A stretch of DNA of 64,000 nucleotides from Kitasatospora sp. MAP12-44 (GCF_029892095.1 NZ_JARZAE010000004.1:6820001-6884000); one strand, 5' to 3'. Positions 26,366 through 35,478 are shown, numbered from the stretch's first letter. Notes: generated from the letters alone by a model not told the origin. Numbers and translations are program-made.

Positions 26366-27476
26366 GGTCGTTCCCATCGTCTGGGCCGGACGGCTGGTAA
26401 GGGTCGGTGCGGGTGAAGGTCTCGCCGATCGTCTCGGGGTCCTGGGCTTGAGCGAGCTTGGCCAGCAGCAGGAGCAGGTCGCTGTCGGTGAGCCTGGCGG
26501 GCGGGATGACGCCGAGGATGCGCATGGTGAGGAAGTGCCGGATCTCGGCGAGGAAGCCGTCCGGGCTCAGGCCGGCGGCGTTGGCGAGGTCGGTCCTGAT
26601 CCGGTGGGTGAGGCGGGTGATCGCAGCTTCCCGTCCAGGGCCAACTGGCCAGGTGTAGTGAACTTCCAGGCGCCGATGGCGTGTCGACTGCTCGACGTGG
26701 GCGAGGTGCGGTGTGGTGCAGGGCGGGAGGTGCAGGTGGAGGGTGCGGGCGTACACGTCGGGCTGGTACGTCGGCACCAGCCAGCCGCCCATGGCGAGCA
26801 AGTACCAGAGCAGGTTGGCGATTTCGCCGACGAGGGTGTTGCGTCCGGCGTACTCGAAGTCGAGCCAGCACAGTGGGTCGGCGATGTTGGGCTCGGTCGG
26901 ATCGCCCTGGGTGATCGCGGTGATCCAGCGGCGGTCGGGCCGCAGGCCGTCGCGGGCGGCGAGGACGATCTGCGGCAGGTCGAGCCGCAGCGGCAGGTCG
27001 TTGACCGTGAGGGCATAGCCGTTGAGCTGGGCCAGCGGCAGCGGAGTGCCCGTGCGTGGGGCAGGGATGGTGAGGGCGCTGCCGAGGTACCAGGTGTCGA
27101 TCCGGCCGCCGGGGCGGATGCGGTCGGCGTAGAGGCCCGGGACGCAGGCCGACAGCGGTTCGAGGCGGCCGGTGGCCTCGACTGCCGCGAGGAGGCTGTC
27201 GCAGACGGCGTCGATCAGCGCCTCGACGCGTGGGACGGTGGCCGGGTCACGGTCGGCGCCGGCGATGAGGTCGCCGAGCAGCGCGTCGCACCGGCCACCC
27301 GCGAACACGTCCTGGTAAGCCACGAGGTGCCGGTCGGCCAGTCGGGTCCGGCCCAGCAGGTCAGGCACCGGCAGGTGTCCTGCGACCTGGTGCCAGCCGC
27401 TGGTTTCGGCCTCGGCGGCGGCCGGGGCGAGCCCCTTACGAAAGACCCTCTTCGTCCGGGGCTGTTGGATGTTCAC
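26343..27476 (-). CDS. APH-fold phosphotransferase-like protein
   Basis: A 377-residue protein resembling aminoglycoside/choline kinase-fold enzymes. The catalytic loop is QGDPTEPNIA near residue 190 (HGDxxxxN in typical APH enzymes, here Gln for His), followed by WLDFEYAG near 208, whose Asp matches the metal-binding aspartate. The N-terminal lobe is poorly conserved: no clear glycine loop. Its ATG overlaps the stop of the three-domain fusion by 4 bp (ATGA). It could phosphorylate a small molecule handled by the fusion protein; no known resistance enzyme is recognisable. Confidence 0.7.
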   Translation of the reverse strand: MNIQQPRTKRVFRKGLAPAAAEAETSGWHQVAGHLPVPDLLGRTRLADRHLVAYQDVFAGGRCDALLGDLIAGADRDPATVPRVEALIDAVCDSLLAAVEATGRLEPLSACVPGLYADRIRPGGRIDTWYLGSALTIPAPRTGTPLPLAQLNGYALTVNDLPLRLDLPQIVLAARDGLRPDRRWITAITQGDPTEPNIADPLCWLDFEYAGRNTLVGEIANLLWYLLAMGGWLVPTYQPDVYARTLHLHLPPCTTPHLAHVEQSTRHRRLEVHYTWPVGPGREAAITRLTHRIRTDLANAAGLSPDGFLAEIRHFLTMRILGVIPPARLTDSDLLLLLAKLAQAQDPETIGETFTRTDPYQPSGPDDGNDHDHTRAA

Positions 27477-29389
27477 GGGCGGCTCGTGGGCAGGGCGAGG
27501 GTCGCCAGCCAGTGGCCCAGCACGGCGGTGGCCAGCTCCACCGCAGCGTCGTGATCGTCGCGGGCCCGGTGCCGCAGGTCGGCTCGGGTGCCCGGCTCAC
27601 GTTCCAGGAAGGTGATCAGGGCGTCGTCGTCGGAGGGGCACTCGGTGCCCTCGAAGCGGAGTATCACCTTGGCCAGCAGAGCGGTGATCTTGAACAGGGC
27701 CCGCAGGTCCGGGGCGCCCTTGAGGAACTGGCGGCGGATCTCCACGGCGGCCTGGACGCCGGCCTCGACGCTGGCTGCGACGTCTGCGGTCAGGTCCGGG
27801 GCGGGCAGCGTCAGACCGGGGCGGCACCACAGCGGGGTGAGGGAGCCGGAGCCGATCAGCGCGAGGACGTGCAGCAGGCGGGAGGTGACCGCGCCGGTGC
27901 GGCACTCGTTCTGCGTGAGGACCGTGATGCCGAGCTTGACGCCGCCGAGTTCGGCTTCCAGTTCGGCGAGTTCGCGCCGCAGCTGGGGCAAGCTGGCCTG
28001 CTCGGCGATGACGAAGACGTCCAGGTCGCTCCAGCCGTGCTGGTACTTGCCGCGCGCTCCGCTGCCGGTGACCGCCAGGAGGTCAATGATGGCCGGGGCC
28101 TTCGTGGTGCGGTCCAGCAGGGCGGACAGGTAGGACTCCAGGTTGACCGGCAGGCCGAGGCTGTTGACCGGTGCCGTGGCCGGGTGCCGCATCGGCCAGC
28201 GGTCCGCCAGGGCGATGCCGTCCAGGCGTCGTTCCAACTGGAGGCGGGTGCCGTCGTTGTGGATGATCTCGTGCGCGAGCATGGAGATCCCCGCCGCGCC
28301 CCGACGGGCCTTGACGGCGTCGCGCTCCACCACGTCGGCCGGTCCTGCCGTGCCGCGCTTCTCCCGCATGCCGGGCGAGGTGTCCAGGTAGAGGACGGTC
28401 AGCTGTCGGCCGAGCAATCGCCGCAATTCGGTGGTCGCGTCGTGGTCGTGCAGCGACTCGATGGCCACTCGGTCCAGGAAGTGGTGGGCCGAGCAGAACC
28501 GGTCGAGTCCGTCGACGAGGAGTTCGGCCCGCACGACGGCGCCGATCCGGTACGGGTCGGTGATGCCGGCGCGGTGGGCGGCGTCCTCGATGAGATGCCC
28601 GATCTTGAGGCGGCCGTAGCCGTGGCGCGTGCGCAGGTACTCGCCCGCCGTGCTCTTGCCGCTCTCGGTCATCCCGCCGAGGGCAACCACTCGGACGTTG
28701 GAAAGGGCGCCGGGCGGCACGACCGGGTTGAGCGGGTGCAGGTGGCGGCGGATCTCGTCCTGTACGGCGATCACGCGGCGCTCGCCGAGGACGACCGTGT
28801 GCGCGAACCGGCCCTCGCGCACCAGGCGGTGGATCTGCTGGTGGAGATGGCGCTGGTAGTCCGCGTAGGCGGGGGTGACGCTCCGCTCGTGGGAGAGGCT
28901 GCGGGCAGTGCCGATCACCGGGTCGCCGTCGTGCAGCAGGACGATGCCGTGCTCGGCGGCCTCGGCTGCCCGCAGATCGTCGCCGAACGGCTCCAGCAGC
29001 GCGCGGGCCCGGTCGGCGGCCTGGTCGGCGCTGAGCTGTTCGCGGACGGCCACGGTGGCGGCGAGGGAGGCTTCCAGCATGGGGACGCCCCGGTCCATGA
29101 ACCGGATCGCCGTCCTGACGGGTGTGCGGGCGCGCTCCAGGTAGGAGTTGGCGAGTACGTCGGCGACCTCGTCGATCGACCCGTTGCCGAACCACCAGGC
29201 GGCCATGCCCTTGTCCTTGATGGCGGCCCAGCGCGGGTCGTGGGCGTCCAGCGGGCCGGTGGCCAGCGCGTCGGAGCCGATCCGGCGGGCCAGGATGCCG
29301 ATCTGCTTGGTCTTGCCGGTGTTGTCCGGCCCGCTGAAGGCGATCGTGGCGGGCGGGGTGTGGTTCGGGTCGTGCTCGGCGATGGACAC
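27473..29389 (-). CDS. Three-domain fusion: TMK-like P-loop, CoaE-like P-loop, nucleotidyltransferase
   Basis: A 638-residue protein starting at GTG 29389 after GGAGGAA. Domain 1 (about 14-210) resembles thymidylate kinase: Walker A GPDNTGKT at 20-27 and a DRG motif at 99-101 followed by LEAS. Domain 2 (about 230-400) has a second Walker A, GGMTESGKST at 238-247, and a CoaE-like tail ending in IIHNDGTRLQLERRL. Domain 3 (about 410-530) is a minimal pol-beta nucleotidyltransferase with TGSGARGK at 441-448 and SDLDVFV at 454-460, followed by a helical tail. All three active-site signatures look intact. I do not know a described protein with this order. It is the first gene of the operon with APH-fold, SDR and Nudix genes. 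Confidence 0.85.
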   Translation of the reverse strand: MSIAEHDPNHTPPATIAFSGPDNTGKTKQIGILARRIGSDALATGPLDAHDPRWAAIKDKGMAAWWFGNGSIDEVADVLANSYLERARTPVRTAIRFMDRGVPMLEASLAATVAVREQLSADQAADRARALLEPFGDDLRAAEAAEHGIVLLHDGDPVIGTARSLSHERSVTPAYADYQRHLHQQIHRLVREGRFAHTVVLGERRVIAVQDEIRRHLHPLNPVVPPGALSNVRVVALGGMTESGKSTAGEYLRTRHGYGRLKIGHLIEDAAHRAGITDPYRIGAVVRAELLVDGLDRFCSAHHFLDRVAIESLHDHDATTELRRLLGRQLTVLYLDTSPGMREKRGTAGPADVVERDAVKARRGAAGISMLAHEIIHNDGTRLQLERRLDGIALADRWPMRHPATAPVNSLGLPVNLESYLSALLDRTTKAPAIIDLLAVTGSGARGKYQHGWSDLDVFVIAEQASLPQLRRELAELEAELGGVKLGITVLTQNECRTGAVTSRLLHVLALIGSGSLTPLWCRPGLTLPAPDLTADVAASVEAGVQAAVEIRRQFLKGAPDLRALFKITALLAKVILRFEGTECPSDDDALITFLEREPGTRADLRHRARDDHDAAVELATAVLGHWLATLALPTSRP

Positions 29390-29923
29390 GAGGTTCCTCC
29401 ACGGGAGTGCTGTCCTGCGTTGGTGAAGCGGTGGGACGGTCCCGTCCGGCGGGCCCCGGCGGCTGCGGGACCGGCGGGGCCGGAGGAGCGGGCGGCGGGG
29501 GCGACGGAGGCTGCGGGGCCTCCAGGGTCGGTGTGCTGGTTCGCGGCATGGCGAATCGCCTCTCGGTGAAGGAGTGGGAGTCCGGCCCGGCGGAGCACCG
29601 GGCGGCTGGTGGTGCAGGGGCCCACGGCCCCGACGGCGGAGCGTGGCTCCGCCGGACCTCGGTGCTGTTGGGCGTGCGCACGCCCAACAGCACCGAGGAG
29701 ATCAAGGAGGGTCAGGCCGGCGGCGGAGTGTCCGGGCAGCGAGGGCTGTCCAGGTGTCGGCGATCGGAAGCAGCCGCACGGGAACACCCCGCAGCCGGTG
29801 TCACTCGCGACCCCGAGCGGCTGACACCAAGTCAACTCCCGTTCCTTCGTCCAAGTACCTGCCACGATGGGCCGGTTGTCTTTACCGTGTTTACTGCGCT
29901 CCGATGGTGAGAAGGGACAGCCC
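29390..29923. other. 534-bp divergent intergenic region
   Basis: Lies between the fusion-protein operon and the TPR regulator. I see no convincing gene: a Pro-rich leftward frame from 29549 stays open into the fusion gene in a different frame. It holds a 7-bp stem hairpin (GGCGGAG/CTCCGCC, 29635-29653), the 42-bp palindrome at 29657-29698, and a lower-GC stretch at 29860-29915 that probably contains the regulator's promoter. Confidence 0.6.
29657..29698. promoter_or_regulatory. Perfect 42-bp palindrome
   Basis: The 21-nt arm 29657-29677 (starting CCTCGGTGCTGTTGGGC) is exactly repeated in inverted orientation at 29678-29698 with no spacer. It lies 268 bp before the fusion-gene start and 226 bp before the regulator start. 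It could be a regulator operator, a leader hairpin or terminator, or the scar of a mobile element. Which of these is unresolved. Confidence 0.6.
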
Positions 29924-31288
29924 ATGGCCGCACCCGTGACGAACCACAAGCTCGAAGCAGCGATCGTCGACGCGGAGATGACGTTCGACGCCCTCGCCCG
30001 TGGAGTGGTGAAGGTGGCGGCCGAGGTCGGCATACAGCTGCGGACCAACCCTTCGACCGTCCACAAGTGGCTCCGGGGAGCCGACCCGGAGGGCGACACT
30101 CCCGCCTTCATCTGCGAGGCCCTGTTCCGCAGGACGAGACGGAGCTACACCCCCGCCGAACTCGGGCTACGGTCGGTGGAAGAATCCGACCCGGGTCTCG
30201 GGCTGACCATCGGGCCCGACCCGGTGGGCGTCCTCGCGAGGGTGTGGAGAGCTGACTTGGACCGTCGAAAGTTCCTGGCCGCGTCGGCGTTCTCCGTTGC
30301 CGCGATGCACCTGCCCCTGGACCACGTACGCGAGAACGCCGAGCGGACCGCTGCTGTCCGCCGTGGCTCGGTGGCCGGGCCCGCCGAGGTCGCTGCCGTC
30401 CGCGACATGATCAGCATGTTCACCGAGATCGACGAACGCCACGGCGGCCAGCACGGCCGGTCCGCTCTGATCCAGTACCTGCACTCCGACGTGGCCGCCC
30501 TGTGCCGGGGCACGTTCCGCACGCACGAGGACCGTCAGCAGATGCTGTCGGCGGCGGCCGTCGGCGTCCACCTGGCCGGTTGGAAGGCGTACGACGCCGG
30601 GGAACAGGGCCTCGCCCAGCGGTACTACCACCAGTCGTACGCCCTGGCAGTCGAGTCGGGGATCGTCGGGCACGATGCCTTCGTCCTGCGAACCCTGGCC
30701 CAGCAGGGCATGAGGCTCCATCACCCCACCAAGACGATCGCATTGTCCGACACGGCCCTCTCCCGCGTGGTCGGCCGAGTCGACGCCGCAACCGAAGCCC
30801 TGTTCACCGTGACTCACGCGCACGGGCTGGCGGCCACCAACCAGCGCCGGCCAGCCGTCCAAGCCGTCCAGCGGGCCCGAGACCTGCTGGACGGCGCCGA
30901 CACCGACGAGATGCCGTACTGGGCGCGCTCCTGGGGGCCGGCCCGCGCGACCGTGAACTCCCGCAGTGCAAAGGTCTTCTCCCGCCTCGGCGACCGCAAG
31001 GGTGCGGCGGAGAACTACGCGGCAGCCGCGGCGACCAGGCCCGCCAGTACGTACGCCCGCATCCAGGCCCTCGACCTGGTGGCCCAGGCCAAGATGGAGC
31101 TGGCCGACGGCGGGATCGAACAGGCATGCGGCACCTGGAACCGGGCGCTCGACAGCATGACCGGCGTCCACTCCGTCCGGACCCGCCGAGCGGTGCTGGA
31201 GATGCGCAAGAGCCTGGCCCAGTTCAAGAGCCGCGGGATCGCAGCAGCCCAGGAGCTGGACGAGCGCGCTGCTGTCTTCCTGGCCTGA
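29924..31288 (+). CDS. HTH/TPR-type transcriptional regulator
   Basis: A 454-residue protein, start ATG 29924 after GAAGGGA. Residues 1-75 look like a helix-turn-helix region, with LRTNPSTVHKWLRGADPEGD as the probable recognition part. A twin-arginine-like DRRKFLAASAFSVAAM lies near 115-130; such motifs are common in this streptomycete regulator type and need not mean export. The C-terminal 300 residues are helical repeats of TPR character. It is divergent from the fusion-protein operon and is its obvious candidate regulator (inferred from position). Confidence 0.75.
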   Translation: MAAPVTNHKLEAAIVDAEMTFDALARGVVKVAAEVGIQLRTNPSTVHKWLRGADPEGDTPAFICEALFRRTRRSYTPAELGLRSVEESDPGLGLTIGPDPVGVLARVWRADLDRRKFLAASAFSVAAMHLPLDHVRENAERTAAVRRGSVAGPAEVAAVRDMISMFTEIDERHGGQHGRSALIQYLHSDVAALCRGTFRTHEDRQQMLSAAAVGVHLAGWKAYDAGEQGLAQRYYHQSYALAVESGIVGHDAFVLRTLAQQGMRLHHPTKTIALSDTALSRVVGRVDAATEALFTVTHAHGLAATNQRRPAVQAVQRARDLLDGADTDEMPYWARSWGPARATVNSRSAKVFSRLGDRKGAAENYAAAAATRPASTYARIQALDLVAQAKMELADGGIEQACGTWNRALDSMTGVHSVRTRRAVLEMRKSLAQFKSRGIAAAQELDERAAVFLA

Positions 31289-31327
31289 CCAGCAGAGTCG
31301 GGAGGATCTTGCAGACCAGGTGGAGCG

Positions 31328-32248
31328 CTACGGGAGCAGTGAGGCGCGGCGCCACATTGCCTGCGAGCGGTGGTCGATGATGCCGAGGTCGGTGAAGAAG
31401 GCCACCGCCTTGCGGGCCCAGTTGGCCTTGGTGGCCTGCCAGTTGGGGTTCTGTGTGGCGACCGTCCGGGCCTCGCGCGGGTCGAGGCCGGCCAGTGCGT
31501 AGACCCGCGGGTTGATCGCCTCGTTCACCGCCTCGTAGGCCAGCACGCCGAGCACCTGGCGGAAGACGGCACGCCTGGCCGGGCTCATCCTGGCCCAGCG
31601 CCGCTCCAACTCCGGCTTGGCGTAGCCGATATGGCGGGCCTCCTCGATCACGTGGATCCGGGCCACCGAGCGGGCCAGTGGCTGCAGGCTCTCGTCACGG
31701 ATCATCTCGCGCTGCATCGCGTCGGTGAACTCCTCGACGAAGATGGCCCCGGCGAAGGTCAACGTGGTGTCGTTCAGCAGCAGATGAAGCTTGCCGCGGC
31801 GCTGCGCGCGCCTGCTCGGGCGGGCCGAGGGGTAGCCGGTCTTGGTGATGTACCTGGCGAACATCGTCGAGTGGCGGCACTCGTCGGCGACCTCGGTCAG
31901 CGCGTACTGGGCGTGCTGGGTGGTGAGGTCACTGTCGTAGACGTGCCGGACCAGCCCGTTCATCAGGATCAGCTCGAACCAGATGCCCGCCGCGGTGACG
32001 CTGGCCAGCTCGTGCACGCTCAACTGGGCCTGCCGGCGCGGGCTCAGGCGGTCCCACAGGTGGGTGCCGTAGAGCGAGACCCGGTGCGGGGGTATCGCGA
32101 ACTGGTCGGGGTCGATCGGGGCGTCCCAGTCGATCTCGGTCAGCGGGTCGTGGGAGTGCTTGGCGGAGACCTTCAGCAGCCGCTCGGCGTTCTGCTCGCG
32201 GGCTGCCAGGGCCAGGGCGGAGGCGGGGGAGGAGTCTCGGTAGGCCAC
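31328..32248 (-). CDS. AurF-like diiron oxygenase
   Basis: A 306-residue helical diiron protein of the p-aminobenzoate N-oxygenase (AurF) type. Metal ligands are visible as Glu80 (HELAS), Glu119, the DECRH motif (122-126), Glu172/173 (VEEF) and EEARH (202-206), the two ExxH-type pairs of the family. The start is taken as GTG 32248; an in-frame GTG 24 codons upstream gives a longer, less typical N-terminus. AurF oxidises arylamines to nitro compounds, but many relatives have other substrates. It lies downstream of egtABCD on the same strand, separated by a terminator-like hairpin. Confidence 0.85.
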   Translation of the reverse strand: MAYRDSSPASALALAAREQNAERLLKVSAKHSHDPLTEIDWDAPIDPDQFAIPPHRVSLYGTHLWDRLSPRRQAQLSVHELASVTAAGIWFELILMNGLVRHVYDSDLTTQHAQYALTEVADECRHSTMFARYITKTGYPSARPSRRAQRRGKLHLLLNDTTLTFAGAIFVEEFTDAMQREMIRDESLQPLARSVARIHVIEEARHIGYAKPELERRWARMSPARRAVFRQVLGVLAYEAVNEAINPRVYALAGLDPREARTVATQNPNWQATKANWARKAVAFFTDLGIIDHRSQAMWRRASLLP

Positions 32249-32327
32249 GGCAAGAGTGAAGCAGCGATCCGGGGCTTTAACAAGACTCGGTGTCAATAAG
32301 GGTGTTCCAAGGGTCTGCACAGAGCGG

Positions 32328-32366
32328 CCCGGGCCCCGCGCGCCGCGGTCGGCGTGGGGGCCCGGG
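32328..32366 (-). terminator. Terminator hairpin after egtD
   Basis: CCCGGGCCCC at 32328-32337 pairs with GGGGCCCGGG at 32357-32366, with a GC-rich 19-nt loop that can fold further. It begins 19 bp past the egtD stop and probably ends the egtABCD transcript before the diiron oxygenase gene. Confidence 0.7.
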
Positions 32367-32384
32367 ACGGTTCTGGCCTGTGCT

Positions 32385-33362
32385 TTATCCGATCGGCTCG
32401 GCCAGCGAGAGGCCGAACCGGCCCTCCGGGTCGGTCCACCAGTGGGTCAGCGCGAAGCCGGCCGACCGCAGCTCCTCGGCGACCCGCTCGCGGCGGAACT
32501 TCGCCGAGATCTCGGTGCGCAGCTCCTCGCCCGCGGCGAACTGCACCGCCAGGTCCAGCGCCGGGATCTTCACGGTCTGCGCCTCGCGCGAGCGCAGCCG
32601 CATCTCGATCCACTCCTGCCGGGCGTCCCAGACGGCCACGTGCTCGAAGGCGTCGGGGTCGAAGGTGGCGTCCAGCTCGCGGTTCAGCACATTGAGCACG
32701 TTCTTGTTGAACTCCGCCGTCACCCCGGCCGCGTCGTCGTAAGCGGCGACCAGGACGCGCTCGTCCTTGACCAGGTCGGTGCCGAGCAGTAGCGCGTCGC
32801 CGGGTGCCAGTTCGGCCCGCAGGGCGCGCAGGAAGGCGGCCCGCTCGGTGGGCAGCAGGTTGCCCAGCGTGCCGCCGAGGAAGGCGACCAGGCGCGGAGC
32901 GTTCACCGCGTGCGGCAGGTCGAGGCTGGCGGTGAAGTCGGAGACCACCCCGTGCACGCTCAACTCGGGGTATTCCTTGACGAGTTGCTGGCCGGCGTCC
33001 TGAAGGGCGCTCTCGCTGACGTCCACTGGGACGTAGCTCTCCAGGGTGCCGAGCGCATGCAGTCCGTCCAGCAGCAGTCTGGTCTTCTCCGAGGAGCCCG
33101 AGCCCAGTTCGACCACCGTCCGGGCCCGGGTGGCCTCGGCGATCTCGCCGGCCCGGGCGGTCAGGATGGCCCGCTCGGCGCGGGTCGGGTAGTACTCGGG
33201 CAGCCGGGTGATCTCCTCGAAGAGCTCGCTGCCCCTGCTGTCGTAGAACCACTTCGGCGGCAGCCACTTCGGTTCCGCGGTCAGCCCGAACCGGACGTCC
33301 GCGCGCAGCGCGCGCGCGAAGTGGTCGGCGGGAAGCAGCCGGGTCAGCTCGAAGGCGGTCAT
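32385..33362 (-). CDS. egtD: L-histidine N-alpha-trimethyltransferase EgtD
   Basis: A 325-residue SAM-dependent enzyme that trimethylates histidine to hercynine, the first committed step of ergothioneine synthesis. The N-terminus has the family sequence PPKWFYDSRGSELFEEIT; the SAM site is VELGSGSSEKTRLLLD, followed by VPVDVSESALQ and AFLGGTLGNL. The start overlaps the egtC stop by 4 bp (ATGA). It is the last gene of a tightly coupled egtABCD operon; egtE is not in the window. Confidence 0.95.
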   Translation of the reverse strand: MTAFELTRLLPADHFARALRADVRFGLTAEPKWLPPKWFYDSRGSELFEEITRLPEYYPTRAERAILTARAGEIAEATRARTVVELGSGSSEKTRLLLDGLHALGTLESYVPVDVSESALQDAGQQLVKEYPELSVHGVVSDFTASLDLPHAVNAPRLVAFLGGTLGNLLPTERAAFLRALRAELAPGDALLLGTDLVKDERVLVAAYDDAAGVTAEFNKNVLNVLNRELDATFDPDAFEHVAVWDARQEWIEMRLRSREAQTVKIPALDLAVQFAAGEELRTEISAKFRRERVAEELRSAGFALTHWWTDPEGRFGLSLAEPIG

Positions 33363-34132
33363 GACGGGTGGTCCTCTCGCGTCAGGTCAGCAGGGTCCAG
33401 CGGTCGGATGGTCACCGCGTCCGCGGTGGCCAGCAGCAGCGATCGGTCGGGCACCGGCACCCAGCCGGGGCCGTCGTCGCTGGGCTCGGAGGCGACCAGC
33501 ACCGAACGGCCGCGCTCCAGGCGGTAGAAGAGCGTGTCGCCCCAGGTGGTCGCGGCGATCACATGGCCGTTGGTGAGCAGCAGGTTGAGCCGTGCCTCGG
33601 TGTGCCGCACGATGTCGCGCACGGTGACGGCCAGGGCTGCGGCGGGCTGCTGCCCGGCGCGCAGCCGGTGCGCGAGCAGCGCCCAGACCAGCGCGGAGTC
33701 GCAGCGCGCGGCCAGGGTCAGCAGTTCGGCCGGCGGCAGCAGCGCGGCCAGCGTACCGACGGCGCCCGGCCAGCCGGTCAGCGCGCCGTTGTGGCTGAAG
33801 AGCCAACTGCCGTCCGCGTAGGGCGCGGCGGCCGCCTCGCCGGCCGCGGTGCCGGCCGTCGCCGAGCGGACGGCGGCCAGCAGGGCCCGGGTGTGCACCA
33901 CCCGGGCCAGCTCGGTCAGGTTCTCGTCGGCCCAGATCGGCCCGGCTCGGCGGTAGCGGGCCGGCACCGGATCGCCGTCCGCGTACCAGCCCAGGCCGAA
34001 GCCGTCGGCGTTGACCGTCCCGTACCGTTGCATCCGGGGTGCCCAGGACTGCCGATGCAGCCCGAACGGCGGCTCGATCACCAGTTCAGCCAGCGACAAC
34101 GGCGCACCCAGATAAGCGAGATGACGACACAT
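33359..34132 (-). CDS. egtC: Gamma-glutamyl hercynylcysteine S-oxide hydrolase EgtC
   Basis: A 257-residue class II glutamine amidotransferase-like hydrolase that removes glutamate from the ergothioneine intermediate. The start ATG at 34132 gives MCRHLAYLGAPLSL, exposing Cys2 as the N-terminal nucleophile after Met removal. Further family segments are NADGFGLGWY, HTRALLAAVRSAT and FSHNGALTGW. It overlaps egtB by 1 bp and egtD by 4 bp, so translation is coupled on both sides. Confidence 0.95.
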   Translation of the reverse strand: MCRHLAYLGAPLSLAELVIEPPFGLHRQSWAPRMQRYGTVNADGFGLGWYADGDPVPARYRRAGPIWADENLTELARVVHTRALLAAVRSATAGTAAGEAAAAPYADGSWLFSHNGALTGWPGAVGTLAALLPPAELLTLAARCDSALVWALLAHRLRAGQQPAAALAVTVRDIVRHTEARLNLLLTNGHVIAATTWGDTLFYRLERGRSVLVASEPSDDGPGWVPVPDRSLLLATADAVTIRPLDPADLTREDHPS

Positions 34133-35478
34133 CAGGCAGCAGCTCCGAGACTCCGAGCGGTCCGGAAGCCGGCGAATATCTGCCGCCGGATCGGGTGGTC
34201 CCAGTTGCGGAAGGTGCCGCGGCAGGCCACCGGGGCGACCGCGAAGCTGCCGCCGCGCAGCACCTTGTAGGGCGCCGGCTCGCCGGGCTTCGCGAAGAAC
34301 ACCTCGGAGTACTCCCGGTAGGGCCAGGCCCGGAAGCCCGGGTAGGGGGCGAAGTCGCTCGACGTCCACTCCCACACGTCGCCGATCAACTGCCGTACCC
34401 CGTGCGGCGAGGCGCCCTGCGGGTAGCTGCCGACCGGGGCCGGCTGCAGATGGCGCTGGCCGAGGTTGGCGTGCTCGGGGCCCGGCGCGGCGTCGCCCCA
34501 GGGGAAGCGGCGGGAGCGGCCGGTGGCCGGGTCGTGCCGGGCGGCCTTCTCCCACTCGGCCTCGGTGGGCAGTCGGCGTCCGGCCCAGCGGGCGTAGGCG
34601 TCCGCCTCGTACCAGGTGACGTGCAGCACCGGCTCGCCCAGTGGGACCGGCTCGGTGTGGCCGAAGCGCCGGCGCAGCCACTGGCCGTCCTCGCGGGACC
34701 AGAAGAGCGGCGCGGTGAGCCCGGCGTCCATCCGGTGCCGCCAGCCGGCCGGCGTCCACCAGCGCGGGTCGTGGTAGCCGCCGTCCTCGATGAAGAGCTG
34801 GTAGGCCGCGTTGCTCACCGGGGTGGTGTCCAGCGCGAAGGCGTCCAGCTGCACCTGGTGTGCGGGGCGCTCGTTGTCCAGGGCCCACGGCTCGGTGTCC
34901 GTCCCCATGGTGAACGGCCCTGCGGGGATGACGACTTCGGACGGCCAGTCGGCGTGCACGGCGGCCGGCGGGGCGGCTGCGGCCAGCGCGGGGGCGCCGG
35001 CGCGGAGTTGATGGGTGATCAGCATCGTCTCGTCGTGCTGCTGTTCGTGCTGGGCGATCAGCCCGAAGGCGAAGCCGGCCTGCAGCAGCGGCGGTCCGGA
35101 CAGCTCGACGCCGTCCAGCAGGTCGAGCACCCGCCCGCGCACCTCGTGGGCGTAGGCCCGGGCCTCGGCGGGCGGCAGCAGCGGCAGCCTGGGCCGCTCG
35201 GCGCGCGGGTGCTCGAAGGCGTCGTAGAGCTGGTCGATCTCGGGGTGCATCGGGTCGCGGCCGCCGACGTTGCGCAGCAGCCAGAGCTCCTCCTGGTTGC
35301 CGATGTGCGCCAGGTCCCAGACCAGTGGCGACATCAACGGGGAGTGCTGGGCGGTGAGTTCGCCGTCGTCGACGCAGTCGGTGAGGCCGCTGGTGCGGGC
35401 CCGGGCGGCCAGCAGCTCGCCGGCGATCGCCTCGCGCAGCTGCTCGTCGCTGAGGGTGGTCGGGTCGGGGTTCAGCAC
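34132..35478 (-). CDS. egtB: Hercynine oxygenase (sulfoxide synthase) EgtB
   Basis: A 448-residue nonheme iron enzyme that joins gamma-glutamylcysteine to hercynine with oxygen. The N-terminal DinB-like domain carries the iron ligands in HEQQHDE (HxxxHxE) near residue 150. The C-terminal formylglycine-generating-enzyme-like domain has PAGPFTMGTD, RRLPTEAEWEKAAR, GDVWEWTSSDF and VLRGGSFA. The GTG start at 35478 has AGGAGG 7 bp upstream and overlaps the egtA end by 7 bp. Confidence 0.95.
   Translation of the reverse strand: MLNPDPTTLSDEQLREAIAGELLAARARTSGLTDCVDDGELTAQHSPLMSPLVWDLAHIGNQEELWLLRNVGGRDPMHPEIDQLYDAFEHPRAERPRLPLLPPAEARAYAHEVRGRVLDLLDGVELSGPPLLQAGFAFGLIAQHEQQHDETMLITHQLRAGAPALAAAAPPAAVHADWPSEVVIPAGPFTMGTDTEPWALDNERPAHQVQLDAFALDTTPVSNAAYQLFIEDGGYHDPRWWTPAGWRHRMDAGLTAPLFWSREDGQWLRRRFGHTEPVPLGEPVLHVTWYEADAYARWAGRRLPTEAEWEKAARHDPATGRSRRFPWGDAAPGPEHANLGQRHLQPAPVGSYPQGASPHGVRQLIGDVWEWTSSDFAPYPGFRAWPYREYSEVFFAKPGEPAPYKVLRGGSFAVAPVACRGTFRNWDHPIRRQIFAGFRTARSLGAAA

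Noticed and set aside
29400..29549. Pro-rich leftward frame starting MPRTSTPTLEAPQPP, with some of the look of a peptide precursor
   Set aside because: It has no stop before entering the fusion gene in a different frame, so it would read nonsense for hundreds of codons.
32274..32320. TTGACA-containing segment and longer N-terminus for the diiron oxygenase
   Set aside because: No -10 element at suitable spacing; the first 24 codons do not resemble the family, so the GTG at 32248 was preferred.
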